From a bacterium (GTDB lineage: Bacteria > UBP13 > UBA5359): DNA of 6,466 bases. The first letter of the stretch is position 1. Each line of letters begins with the position of its first letter. The stretch lies in the NCBI GenBank assembly GCA_028699365.1, contig JAQVUQ010000165.1, positions 1-6,466 of the forward strand. Reading direction: 5' to 3'. The notes beneath the pieces were generated by a model that made no database searches, was not told the origin of the DNA, and saw only the letters and a program-made list of their open reading frames with translations. The translations under genes and the position numbers were made by a program. Below, in pieces: positions 1 to 5,843 of the stretch.

Positions 1-2
1 CT

Positions 3-1211
3 CGATATGCGAAGGGGCATACCGTTACCGCTGCTACTATTGAGGCCCCTACAGAAGATGATAAAGCCCGGCTATATGCAGGAAATTTCGAACAATTATT
101 GAACGGCTACTACAAGTTTGATCTGTATGCAACTGCGACAGCATCTGAAGGCCAGTATAAAATACGTTTCTATGATCATACTAATGCTAAGTTGTGGCAA
201 ACAATGAGGGCGTTACCATATGATTTGACCGTATATGTAAAGGATATTGTTGTTGTTACGATTTCCTTTCTTGATAGTGCAACCCCAGGACTTGCAATAA
301 AAATCCCTCAATACCCGAATAATATTACTATTTCATCTCCAGAATGGTGGAATGGCGTGAGAAATAACTCTAGCGCTTATGTCAAGAATACAGGGACCAA
401 GCAGATTAAGGTCAAATTATGTGGTCCCGCAAACTACAGTTGTAATGTAAGTGCGACAGGGGGGTGGGGCGGCATAAACAATAAGAGCATTACGTTTGAT
501 AGTCAAGGTGTTTATACAAGCGATAGTTTTACTATTAGCAGCATCGTGCCTACTGTAGTGTGTACAAACAATGTCGGATGGCAGTGGAAGGTGACGAAGG
601 ATGGTTCCACTCGTAATATTAACCAAACATCGCATAAGATTTATATTGTGTACGCTGATAATTCTAACTGCACCACTAGATATGAACAGCTGTATGAATT
701 CGGTTGTGGTTGGGCGAATAATATGAGTCAAGAAAGCCAAGTGTACGATGCCATATGGGGAAATATGGCATCCCTTAACGCTACAAGTAGCTTCTATTAC
801 AATCCTGATAAGACAATTCCTGATAATGAGGGCTTTGAAACACGTGATGTATTGATTAAGAAAAACGCTAGATGTGGAGGCTGGATGGAATTCTTTACTG
901 CTCTATTAGGCGTCCAGGGAATTACTGTTAATAAGGTAGCTGTGATACCTGCGACCCCACCCTACATTGCTCTGGGAGTATATGAAACAATAAAAGGTCA
1001 AGGTGATGTAGTGCCGGATCAAAATAGGTTTGCTAACCACGCTATGAGTAGATATAATAATGAATATTACGATCCTTCGTATGGTACAGGACCATACGAT
1101 CATATGCTAGAATGGGAAAATGCATCTATTGAAGAATACAAGCGGAATGATGGGGGTTGGGTGCCCGATACGAAAAACATATCGGAGGTGCTATATGCGA
1201 TCGTTCAGTAA
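3..1211 (+). CDS. Transglutaminase-like domain protein, 5' end outside the window
   Basis: The reading frame is open from the window edge to TAA at 1209-1211, giving 402 visible residues; the true start lies upstream. A TTG at 99 lies inside the frame but has no ribosome binding site, so it is not taken as the start. The C-terminal third resembles a transglutaminase/cysteine-protease-like fold. Cys291 sits in RCGGWMEFF, His346 in NHAM and Asp357 in YYDPSYG, which fits the Cys-His-Asp triad order and spacing of that superfamily. The region before it is rich in Asn, Thr, Ser and aromatic residues with predicted beta character and four spaced cysteines, like Ig-type or other extracellular beta domains. 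Export is inferred from composition, because the N-terminus is not visible. The natural reaction is unknown; members of this fold act as proteases, amidases or cross-linking enzymes. The 17-base overlap with the next gene implies co-transcription and perhaps translational coupling. The DNA is visibly A+T-richer than the right half of the window. Confidence 0.8.
   Translation, partial: RYAKGHTVTAATIEAPTEDDKARLYAGNFEQLLNGYYKFDLYATATASEGQYKIRFYDHTNAKLWQTMRALPYDLTVYVKDIVVVTISFLDSATPGLAIKIPQYPNNITISSPEWWNGVRNNSSAYVKNTGTKQIKVKLCGPANYSCNVSATGGWGGINNKSITFDSQGVYTSDSFTISSIVPTVVCTNNVGWQWKVTKDGSTRNINQTSHKIYIVYADNSNCTTRYEQLYEFGCGWANNMSQESQVYDAIWGNMASLNATSSFYYNPDKTIPDNEGFETRDVLIKKNARCGGWMEFFTALLGVQGITVNKVAVIPATPPYIALGVYETIKGQGDVVPDQNRFANHAMSRYNNEYYDPSYGTGPYDHMLEWENASIEEYKRNDGGWVPDTKNISEVLYAIVQ
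1184..1190 (+). promoter_or_regulatory. Ribosome binding site fixing the start of the sialidase-like gene
   Basis: GGAGGTG lies 4 bases (6 from the GGAGG core) before the ATG at 1195. This picks 1195 over the in-frame ATG at 1120, which has no Shine-Dalgarno and would put 25 residues in front of the signal sequence. The site lies inside the 3' end of the preceding gene. Confidence 0.85.
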
Positions 1212-2511
1212 TAGGGCGAAGATGATATTTCCATGCACAAGCTTTTTGCTGGTATGCATAGCACTTACTACTCTATTAATAGCAGGAGAGCGCAAAGGTT
1301 ACGCAATACAAGCATTTTCTGAGCAGGTTACTAGGATAGTTAAGACCTCGATCACATCTAATTCAGCACGCCATCCGGTAATGGTGAAATTTCATGACCA
1401 ACTATACCTATTCTGGACAGAGGGCTATCCCACAGCCTTGAGAGATAAAAGTTTGTTGCCTGCATTCATGACTTTGACCGGTAGGGATGATTACTGTTGG
1501 CTATGGCACTGGGCACCTTTTAGTGGTAATGAAATAGCCCCGATCAATGCTAAAGGGAAGATAGGCTTACCACTTCTTAGAGCAGGTTCACTATGGCAAA
1601 GACCTGCTATTTGCGCTGATGGTCAGGGTCTGTTATCTATTTATCCTCGCCGTTTTTATGAAGTTCCGCAGACTGATGCTGCGAAAGGACGTCTTCCTGT
1701 TGCAACAACAGAGTTACCATCTGGAGCGGTATACCTATTTCAGCCACCGTTGACGGTGTTACCACACTCTCTTCCCAATACAAAATACCTAGGAGAAAAA
1801 CCGGCGCCAGATTCGCTTACAGGTCAATGGTTCACCTATTACGTGCTTGGACCGCCAAGAGATTTCAAACGGCTTGATCTATGCAGAGATGAAAAGACAA
1901 AAACGTTCTTTCTCGCCGGTGAGAATCATATATCAGGTAACATATGGGTGTCATACAGTAGTGATGGTGTGACTTGGCAGGAGCCGATAGTATTGGCTCA
2001 AGGCCCTGCTTTTCCAGCAGTAGGAGCCTGTGAAGATAAGGTGATCTTGACATATACGGAAGGTGCTTCAAGTCTTTATCAAAACCAATGGTATGATGAT
2101 GATCCACCTGGCTCTCGTCCTGATTATTATTACTGGCCTGCTACAGGCACTCTAAAATACCGTCTAAGCGGTGACGGAGGAAAAGCATGGTCAGAACCTA
2201 AGACTCTTGTTAAGACGAAAAATATTATCTCCAGTCGTATCTTCTATGGTACGGATGGAGTAATCCGGGTCGTATATGTGGAATCGCTCGGGTATGAAGC
2301 GACTAGGTTATGCCTTGTTTCTTCCAGCGATGGAGGCAAAACCTGGACGGAAGCGGAACCAATTACGGATGGTAAGAGCGTTGACCGTGATCCATGTATA
2401 ACCGTCTGGAAGAATAAAGTATATGTGGCTTTCTCCCGTTATAAGGGCATTAATGCTCCCAGCAGTATATGGTACTGGCAAAAGGATATAAGTTCATCTG
2501 AACAGCGGTAA
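1195..2511 (+). CDS. Exported sialidase-type beta-propeller protein with Asp-box (BNR) repeats
   Basis: The protein has 438 residues from the ATG at 1195. The N-terminus has basic residues (Arg2, Arg7, Lys9), a hydrophobic core at about residues 11-31, and then ERKGYAIQA, where cleavage after GYA is plausible. This indicates Sec export. No lipobox is evident. Three Asp-box motifs (S-x-D-x-G-x-x-W) are visible: SSDGVTW at 255-261, SGDGGKAW at 325-332 and SSDGGKTW at 377-384. These beta-hairpin turns are typical of six-bladed sialidase/neuraminidase propellers, and the length suits a single propeller domain. Asp boxes are structural and also occur in non-enzymatic propellers. A catalytic Arg triad and the Tyr/Glu pair could not be assigned with certainty, so sialidase activity is not claimed. 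It probably acts at the cell surface or periplasm on glycans or as a binding scaffold, together with the overlapping transglutaminase-like gene. Confidence 0.8.
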   Translation: MRSFSNRAKMIFPCTSFLLVCIALTTLLIAGERKGYAIQAFSEQVTRIVKTSITSNSARHPVMVKFHDQLYLFWTEGYPTALRDKSLLPAFMTLTGRDDYCWLWHWAPFSGNEIAPINAKGKIGLPLLRAGSLWQRPAICADGQGLLSIYPRRFYEVPQTDAAKGRLPVATTELPSGAVYLFQPPLTVLPHSLPNTKYLGEKPAPDSLTGQWFTYYVLGPPRDFKRLDLCRDEKTKTFFLAGENHISGNIWVSYSSDGVTWQEPIVLAQGPAFPAVGACEDKVILTYTEGASSLYQNQWYDDDPPGSRPDYYYWPATGTLKYRLSGDGGKAWSEPKTLVKTKNIISSRIFYGTDGVIRVVYVESLGYEATRLCLVSSSDGGKTWTEAEPITDGKSVDRDPCITVWKNKVYVAFSRYKGINAPSSIWYWQKDISSSEQR

Positions 2512-2997
2512 GCAAGTTGTTGGGGAAACAGAGTATAGGGGGCAGCAGGGTATTGGGCTGGAATTCCGTTAGGGACTTCAGGGTCACTTATCAAAGGCTG
2601 ATTATAGGCATGAGCACCCCGGCCACAGGTCTAGGGGCCAGGTCTACATTCTTGACAGAAGGCGCTTGACAGAACAGCAAAACAATGACCGTAACTCTGT
2701 ATTTACCGATGAATATGAGGCATATCAACGGAGCATATGCCTCATATTTCAATACCAAGCAATGTATCCAGGCTCATTGGTGATGTAAGTATATCGATTG
2801 TAGTCGGTAGGGAGCAAAAAAGCCATCCTGCTAATTTTGTAGAGCGCATATACCGGCAAGAGCCGTACCTGCAGGCATGCCGAGACGAAGAGAGCAAGAG
2901 CATAGGGGAAAGGCTATTAATGTGCAGATAACAGGTAGCTGTCCTTATTTTTCCGAAGACGAAGAGCCTTCTTCCACGGAAGATGGGTATTGGTATT
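2512..2997. other. Gene-poor spacer between the sialidase-like gene and the RAYT element
   Basis: No convincing gene was found on either strand. A 64-codon frame at 2737-2931 starts inside a hairpin and has no ribosome binding site or recognisable motif. The frame read from 2877 is only the upstream extension of the transposase frame. The stretch holds a direct repeat CTTGACAGAA (2651-2660 and 2665-2674), an imperfect repeat of GGCCA(CA)GGTCTA (2621-2633 and 2636-2646), and the perfect hairpin listed separately. No U-tract terminator was seen after the sialidase-like gene. The spacer may be eroded DNA at an insertion or rearrangement site. Confidence 0.6.
2712..2748. repeat. Perfect 14-bp inverted repeat (hairpin) with 9-base loop
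   Basis: AATATGAGGCATAT at 2712-2725 is exactly complementary to 2735-2748; the loop is CAACGGAGC. No T-run follows on either strand, so it does not look like a classical intrinsic terminator. It lies about 200 bases past the sialidase-like gene and 250 before the RAYT element. It could be a REP-like palindrome, an mRNA 3'-end stabiliser or an operator. It shares no sequence with the RAYT termini. Confidence 0.7.
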
Positions 2998-3021
2998 GGG
3001 GTCAACTCTTTACACTTGACA
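2998..3021 (+). repeat. Left inverted terminus of the RAYT element
   Basis: It begins GGGGTCAACTC and ends TTGACA, and all 24 bases match the reverse complement of 4000-4023. The inner dyad pairs GTCAA (3001-3005) with TTGAC (3016-3020). The terminal TTGACA (3016-3021) is also a consensus -35 sequence pointing into the transposase gene. The hexamer 17 bases further on (TACCCT, 3039-3044) is a poor -10, so promoter function is uncertain. Confidence 0.85.
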
Positions 3022-3053
3022 AAGAGCTTGTTGGCTGGTACCCTATGCGAGTT

Positions 3054-4019
3054 ATGGCAAGGCCGATAAGAGTTGAATACCCCAATGCAGTCTACCATGT
3101 AACAGCCAGAGGCAATGAGAAGAAAGCCATCTATCGAGATGACAGCGACAGGGAAAGATTTCTGGCCGTGCTTGGTGAAGCAGTTGAACGCTTTGGAGTG
3201 ATAGTGCATGCCTACTGTCTGATGCCTAATCACTACCACCTGCTTTTGCAAACACCGCGTGCCAATCTTAGTATAGCGGCAGGATGGCTGCAGACAACAT
3301 ACAGCATACGCTTCAACAGACGTCACAGGCGTAGCGGGCATCTGTTTCAGGGGCGGTATAAGGCGCATCTGGTAGAAGCAGACAGTTATGCCGAAGAATT
3401 GATCAAATATATCCATCTGAACCCGGTCAGGCCCAGAGATAAGAATAAACCTATACCAGCAGGACGAAAAAGAGAGCTTGTGGATTATCAGTGGAGCAGC
3501 CATCGTGCCTATGCCGGTTATACCGGGAGCACATGTCCATTATGGTTGAGTCTGGATTGGCTCAGTTACTATGGGTCAACAAAGGAGACAGCTCAAAGAG
3601 AATATCACCGGCAGATAGATCGGATGTTCGGACAGGTGATTGCTTCCCCATGGGAAGATCTCCAACAGAGCTTGGTCCTTGGAGGGAAACCGCTCCTTGA
3701 AAAGGTGCAAGAGATATTGTCCGGGGCTAAAGGACAAGAAGAGATGCGTTGGCGGCAGAGAGCAGATGCCGAGCATGTCTCAGGCGCTATAGCTTCTATG
3801 TTAAAGAAGCAGACTGATCGTAAGATATCCATGTGGATGCGGGTAAGACTTGGTGGAGAGCGTATGACGGAAGTAGCGGCAGAATACGGCTATAAAGACG
3901 GGAGTGGAGTGCATCAGGTTATTAAGCGATTGGAACAGGAGGCCGAAAAAGACCGGACACTGTCAGTATACTTACAGTCTCTGATTGAAGAAGTGAAGAT
4001 GTCAAGTGTAAAGAGTTGA
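3054..4019 (+). CDS. REP-associated tyrosine transposase (Y1/HUH family) with C-terminal HTH-like domain
   Basis: The protein has 321 residues from the ATG at 3054, where MARPIRVEYPNAVYHVTARG matches the usual N-terminus of this family. An ATG three codons upstream (3045) is possible, and no strong Shine-Dalgarno marks either. The frame stays open back to 2877 through the left terminus, which is fortuitous. The HUH motif is H60-Y-H62 in MPNHYHLLLQTP. The motif KYIHLNPVR contains Tyr119, the likely nucleophile, with Tyr112 as the alternative. FQGRYKAHLV is a further family signature. Such enzymes cut and rejoin single-stranded DNA at palindromic ends through a 5'-phosphotyrosine link. After the catalytic domain comes an extension. 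Residues about 256-292 look like the DnaA C-terminal helix-turn-helix seen in long members of the family, with GYKDGSGVHQVIKR in the recognition-helix position. The TGA at 4017-4019 lies inside the right inverted terminus. The gene looks intact. Confidence 0.9.
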   Translation: MARPIRVEYPNAVYHVTARGNEKKAIYRDDSDRERFLAVLGEAVERFGVIVHAYCLMPNHYHLLLQTPRANLSIAAGWLQTTYSIRFNRRHRRSGHLFQGRYKAHLVEADSYAEELIKYIHLNPVRPRDKNKPIPAGRKRELVDYQWSSHRAYAGYTGSTCPLWLSLDWLSYYGSTKETAQREYHRQIDRMFGQVIASPWEDLQQSLVLGGKPLLEKVQEILSGAKGQEEMRWRQRADAEHVSGAIASMLKKQTDRKISMWMRVRLGGERMTEVAAEYGYKDGSGVHQVIKRLEQEAEKDRTLSVYLQSLIEEVKMSSVKS

Positions 4020-4023
4020 CCCC
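4000..4023 (-). repeat. Right inverted terminus of the RAYT element
   Basis: This is the exact reverse complement of 2998-3021. It encodes the last residues and the stop codon of the transposase, so terminus and coding sequence are constrained together. GTCAA at 4001-4005 and TTGAC at 4016-4020 form the inner dyad. Confidence 0.85.
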
Positions 4024-4024
4024 T

Positions 4025-4060
4025 GAGTGCGTGCGACCCCCGAGTGCGTGCGAGTGCGTG
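4025..4060 (+). repeat. GAGTGCGTG short repeat cluster at the right element edge
   Basis: GAGTGCGTG occurs three times, at 4025-4033, 4042-4050 and 4052-4060. The last two lie in a perfect tandem of CGAGTGCGTG (4041-4060). The cluster begins two bases outside the inverted terminus and runs into the truncated receiver frame. It may be a scar of insertion or repair, or slippage at the junction. Confidence 0.7.
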
Positions 4061-4347
4061 AAAGAGGCTATAAGATATATGTAGCGGCCTGCCCCTCAGA
4101 GGCGGAGATGCTGTTCGAAAAGCACTCCGGCGAGATAGACCTGCTTCTCACTGATATGATAATGCCCGAATACGATGGGCGCACTTTGTACAACAGGCTG
4201 TCGGAGCGTGTCTCCGGACTCAAGGTACTCTTTATGTCCGGCTATGTGGCGACGATTCCGGGCGGAACCGGATATAACTTTATCCAGAAGCCTTTCATGC
4301 CGGATGAACTCTCCCGCAAGGTAAGCTCCGTTCTGGATGATCACTGA
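4027..4347 (+). pseudogene. Truncated response-regulator receiver domain (3' remnant)
   Basis: The frame gives at most 106 residues. It begins at a GTG right after an in-frame TGA (4024-4026) and has no ribosome binding site. Homology to receiver (REC) domains begins at about residue 11 (RERGYKIYVA) and continues to the natural end. Asp43 in LLTDMIMP is the phosphoacceptor, Ser71 in FMSGY the conserved Ser/Thr, and Lys88 in FIQKPF the conserved lysine. The first beta strand and helix, with the acidic pair that binds magnesium, are missing, so phosphorylation should fail. Receivers of this type ending in a short KPF...VLDDH tail are usually at the C-terminus of hybrid sensor kinases, so this is probably the tail of one. 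The cut lies at the repeat cluster beside the RAYT element. The left flank of the element shows no kinase sequence, so deletion or rearrangement is inferred, not simple insertion. Confidence 0.8.
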
Positions 4348-4426
4348 CAGTTCCGCTTCTTGAAGAACCGTGGAAACTTTTCTTCTCGCTTGCGCGTAAA
4401 AGGGGTGAATGCCAATTCGCAGCAAT

Positions 4427-4432
4427 GGAGGT
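4427..4432 (+). promoter_or_regulatory. Ribosome binding site of the small secreted protein gene
   Basis: GGAGGT lies 7 bases before the ATG at 4440. It overlaps the upstream in-frame ATG at 4425 and so selects 4440, which also places the signal peptide at the exact N-terminus. Confidence 0.85.
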
Positions 4433-4439
4433 AGCAAGT

Positions 4440-4919
4440 ATGAGAAGGTTGTTTGCGGTTGTTGTTACGGTATGTATGGCGGTATCGGTAGCTGCCGGTA
4501 TAGCCGCCGCTTCGCAGCAGGGTGTGACCAACACCCGGAATATCGGGGCCGCTGCCGGTATTGCCGGTCTGCTGAGCGGAGACAAGAAACTGGCGGCTGG
4601 TGGTATGGCGGTGGCTCTTCTGGCCCAGAACCGGCTGGAGAAGGGGTATTACAGGCATAATGACGGGCATGCCCCCAAGATGCATGGCAGGAATTCGTGC
4701 CTTTCCCAGCGGCAGTTTCAGGCGGAACTGAAGAGGGCTAAGCGCCTGGGCCAGGCTGACGGTGTAAAGCGCTGGAAGTACGGGAGGCGTAACGGCTTAC
4801 ACGGCTATATACCCTCACGAGCTTTCTGTAACGATTGCCGGGCCTCCTTGCGCCAGGCTTACGAGCGCGCTTTCAATTCGGCCCGGAACAGTTACCATCC
4901 CGTTCGCCGGCACCGTTGA
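4440..4919 (+). CDS. Small secreted basic protein of unknown function
   Basis: I do not recognise a family. The protein has 159 residues. Residues 1-24 form a clear Sec signal peptide (MRR, a hydrophobic Val/Ala core, and an AAA-S cleavage site). Residues about 35-63 are Gly/Ala-rich and hydrophobic (IGAAAGIAGLLSG and GGMAVALLA), with small-residue spacing like a glycine zipper that could insert in or pack on a membrane. After residue 70 the chain turns strongly basic (many Arg, Lys and His). It has Cys87 and a CxxC pair (Cys130-N-D-Cys133), which could form a disulfide or bind a metal or haem-like ligand; CxxC is not followed by His, so it is not a c-type haem site. The terminal region FERAF-like helix (about 134-150) is amphipathic. 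It is expected in the periplasm or envelope. The gene stands alone between the receiver remnant and a strong hairpin, with no partner in sight. Confidence 0.75.
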   Translation: MRRLFAVVVTVCMAVSVAAGIAAASQQGVTNTRNIGAAAGIAGLLSGDKKLAAGGMAVALLAQNRLEKGYYRHNDGHAPKMHGRNSCLSQRQFQAELKRAKRLGQADGVKRWKYGRRNGLHGYIPSRAFCNDCRASLRQAYERAFNSARNSYHPVRRHR

Positions 4920-4956
4920 TCGTATAACTTAATAGCGAGCAGCAGCAGAGTAGAAA

Positions 4957-4984
4957 CGGGCGTACCGCTATGGCGGTGCGCCCG
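4957..4984 (+). terminator. Strong G+C-rich hairpin, possible terminator of the small secreted protein gene
   Basis: CGGGCGTACCGC (4957-4968) pairs with 4973-4984 over 12 bp with one G-U wobble and a four-base loop. It lies 38 bases after the stop codon at 4919. No T-run follows, so it is at best a non-canonical terminator. It may instead protect the mRNA 3' end or insulate the next promoter. Confidence 0.5.
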
Positions 4985-5016
4985 CGGCATGTACCCGTGT
5001 TGAAGCAGGCAATCAC

Positions 5017-5045
5017 TTGACATTATCAATATATTGCAATATTAT
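5017..5045 (+). promoter_or_regulatory. Sigma70-like promoter of the Fe-S membrane protein gene
   Basis: TTGACA (5017-5022) is a perfect -35. After a 17-base spacer comes TATTAT (5040-5045), one mismatch from the -10 consensus. Transcription would start near 5052, leaving a leader of about 24 bases before the GTG at 5076. A second TATAAT at 5051-5056 is too far from this -35 (28 bases). Confidence 0.65.
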
Positions 5046-5058
5046 GATTCTATAATAT
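5031..5058. promoter_or_regulatory. Overlapping palindromes at the -10 region, candidate operator
   Basis: ATATTGCAATAT (5031-5042) is a perfect 12-bp palindrome running into the -10. ATATTAT (5039-5045) and ATAATAT (5052-5058) form a second dyad of 7-bp arms spanning the likely start site. Either could bind a dimeric repressor. ArsR-type sulfide/persulfide sensors of the BigR/SqrR kind often use A+T-rich dyads and control persulfide genes like the one downstream, but no regulator gene is in the window. The A+T richness makes some chance palindromy likely. Confidence 0.4.
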
Positions 5059-5064
5059 ATGGAT

Positions 5065-5070
5065 GGAGGT
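5065..5070 (+). promoter_or_regulatory. Ribosome binding site selecting a GTG start
   Basis: GGAGGT lies 5 bases before the GTG at 5076. The upstream in-frame ATG at 5034 precedes the predicted transcription start and overlaps the promoter, so the GTG is preferred. Confidence 0.8.
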
Positions 5071-5075
5071 TAATT

Positions 5076-5756
5076 GTGAAGAAGAGTATGCGCGACAGTT
5101 ACTGGAAGCGGAGAGGCATGAAGGAAACCCTCTGGCTTATTCTGCCGCTGACCATTACGGCCGGATGGCTCTATCCTCCTTTGGGGTTTGCCGTCCTGAT
5201 CTGCATGGCCGCGGCCGTAGCGGTATCGTTTAAATACGGTCGGGCCTGGTGCGATGTATGCCCGCGCGGTGCTTTTGCCGATGTGGTGATGAAGCGCTTC
5301 AGTCGCGGCAGGGATATGCCCCGGTGGCTGCGCGGTAATTCCATGCGTGTAGTCATGCTGGTAATGCTTATGGGTATAATGATTTCCGGTTTGTTGCCCG
5401 CAGAGAGCGTTAACGCTGCCGGGCTGGTCTTTGTCAGGATTCTTACGGCAACCAGCATTCTGGCGGTAGTTCTGACGCTTCTTTTCGACGAGCGTTCCTG
5501 GTGTGCCTTATGCCCGATGGGATCCATGGCGGCATGGATAGGCAAGGGACGCAATCCGTTGCAAGTGAATAGGAGTTCTTGCCGGGAGTGCGGGTTGTGC
5601 ACCAGGGTCTGTCCTATGGGGCTCTATCCTGCCTCCGGCAGGGAAGAAGGACGGTTTGCAGACGGGGATTGTATTAAATGTGCCGGATGCGCCGTGTCTT
5701 GTCCCGTAAAAGCGCTGTCTTTCAATGGTGAAAGTGAAGATTGTCGTGCGGCATAA
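5076..5756 (+). CDS. Membrane-bound 4Fe-4S ferredoxin-type protein (NapH/CcoG-like)
   Basis: The protein has 226 residues from the GTG at 5076. Four hydrophobic segments are visible at about 18-33, 35-51, 91-107 and 116-137, so it is an inner-membrane protein. Two CxxCP motifs follow membrane segments: Cys59-DV-Cys62-Pro in RAWCDVCPRG and Cys143-AL-Cys146-Pro in RSWCALCPMG. This pairing is typical of the NapH/NosR/CcoG (RdxA) group. The C-terminus holds two [4Fe-4S] ferredoxin motifs CxxCxxCxxxCP: Cys169, 172, 175 and 179, and Cys199, 202, 205 and 209. It is shorter than CcoG and lacks that family's tail, and its two-cluster layout is closer to NapH. The likely role is electron transfer between the quinone pool or membrane and a soluble partner. 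The persulfide-type gene downstream suggests a sulfur redox job rather than nitrate reduction, but this is inference. It has its own promoter and lies 175 bases ahead of that gene. Confidence 0.85.
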   Translation: MKKSMRDSYWKRRGMKETLWLILPLTITAGWLYPPLGFAVLICMAAAVAVSFKYGRAWCDVCPRGAFADVVMKRFSRGRDMPRWLRGNSMRVVMLVMLMGIMISGLLPAESVNAAGLVFVRILTATSILAVVLTLLFDERSWCALCPMGSMAAWIGKGRNPLQVNRSSCRECGLCTRVCPMGLYPASGREEGRFADGDCIKCAGCAVSCPVKALSFNGESEDCRAA

Positions 5757-5843
5757 CGCCGGTTATTCTTTGCAGAGAAGTGAGCACAGTGAAGTAAAGT
5801 GCCCGGATGGCGATTCTGCGCTATAGCGGCGGAGGACCTTTTG

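Larger units (their letters stand above)
2998..4023 (+). mobile_element. RAYT-type (Y1/HUH transposase) element with 24-bp inverted termini
   Basis: This 1026-base unit is bounded by perfect inverted repeats at 2998-3021 and 4000-4023 and holds a single tyrosine transposase gene reading left to right. REP-associated tyrosine transposases (relatives of IS200/IS605 TnpA) are normally single chromosomal genes flanked by inverted REP-like palindromes, which fits the layout. No target duplication was seen, as expected for single-strand HUH transposition. Each terminus contains its own short dyad (GTCAA, 10 bases, TTGAC), which could fold in single-stranded DNA and serve as the recognition hairpin. 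The right end abuts a truncated receiver-domain gene. Confidence 0.75.

Noticed and set aside
2651-2704. Promoter from the two TTGACA boxes in the spacer
   Set aside because: Neither box has a -10-like hexamer at 16-18 bases; only the direct repeat is reported.
2877-3053. Upstream extension of the transposase frame
   Set aside because: The frame is open, but it reads through the left inverted terminus and lacks family similarity; the family N-terminus begins at 3054.
2742-3503. 253-codon frame on the - strand
   Set aside because: It lies mostly opposite the transposase, starts without a ribosome binding site and has no recognisable domain; it is a shadow of the real gene.
4351-4386. Possible terminator after the receiver remnant
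   Set aside because: TTCC/GGAA arms with an inner CTTCTT/AAGAA dyad precede a T-rich run, but the stem is short and interrupted and the overlap of dyads leaves no proper loop.
4409-4660. 83-codon frame with a GGGGTG-type ribosome binding site
   Set aside because: It overlaps the secreted protein gene in another frame and has a low-complexity Gly/Arg/Cys/Tyr composition typical of a shadow, while the 4440 frame has a signal peptide and a better site.
5725-5826. 33-residue frame overlapping the end of the Fe-S gene
   Set aside because: It has no Shine-Dalgarno and no motif, and mostly overlaps coding and spacer DNA by chance.
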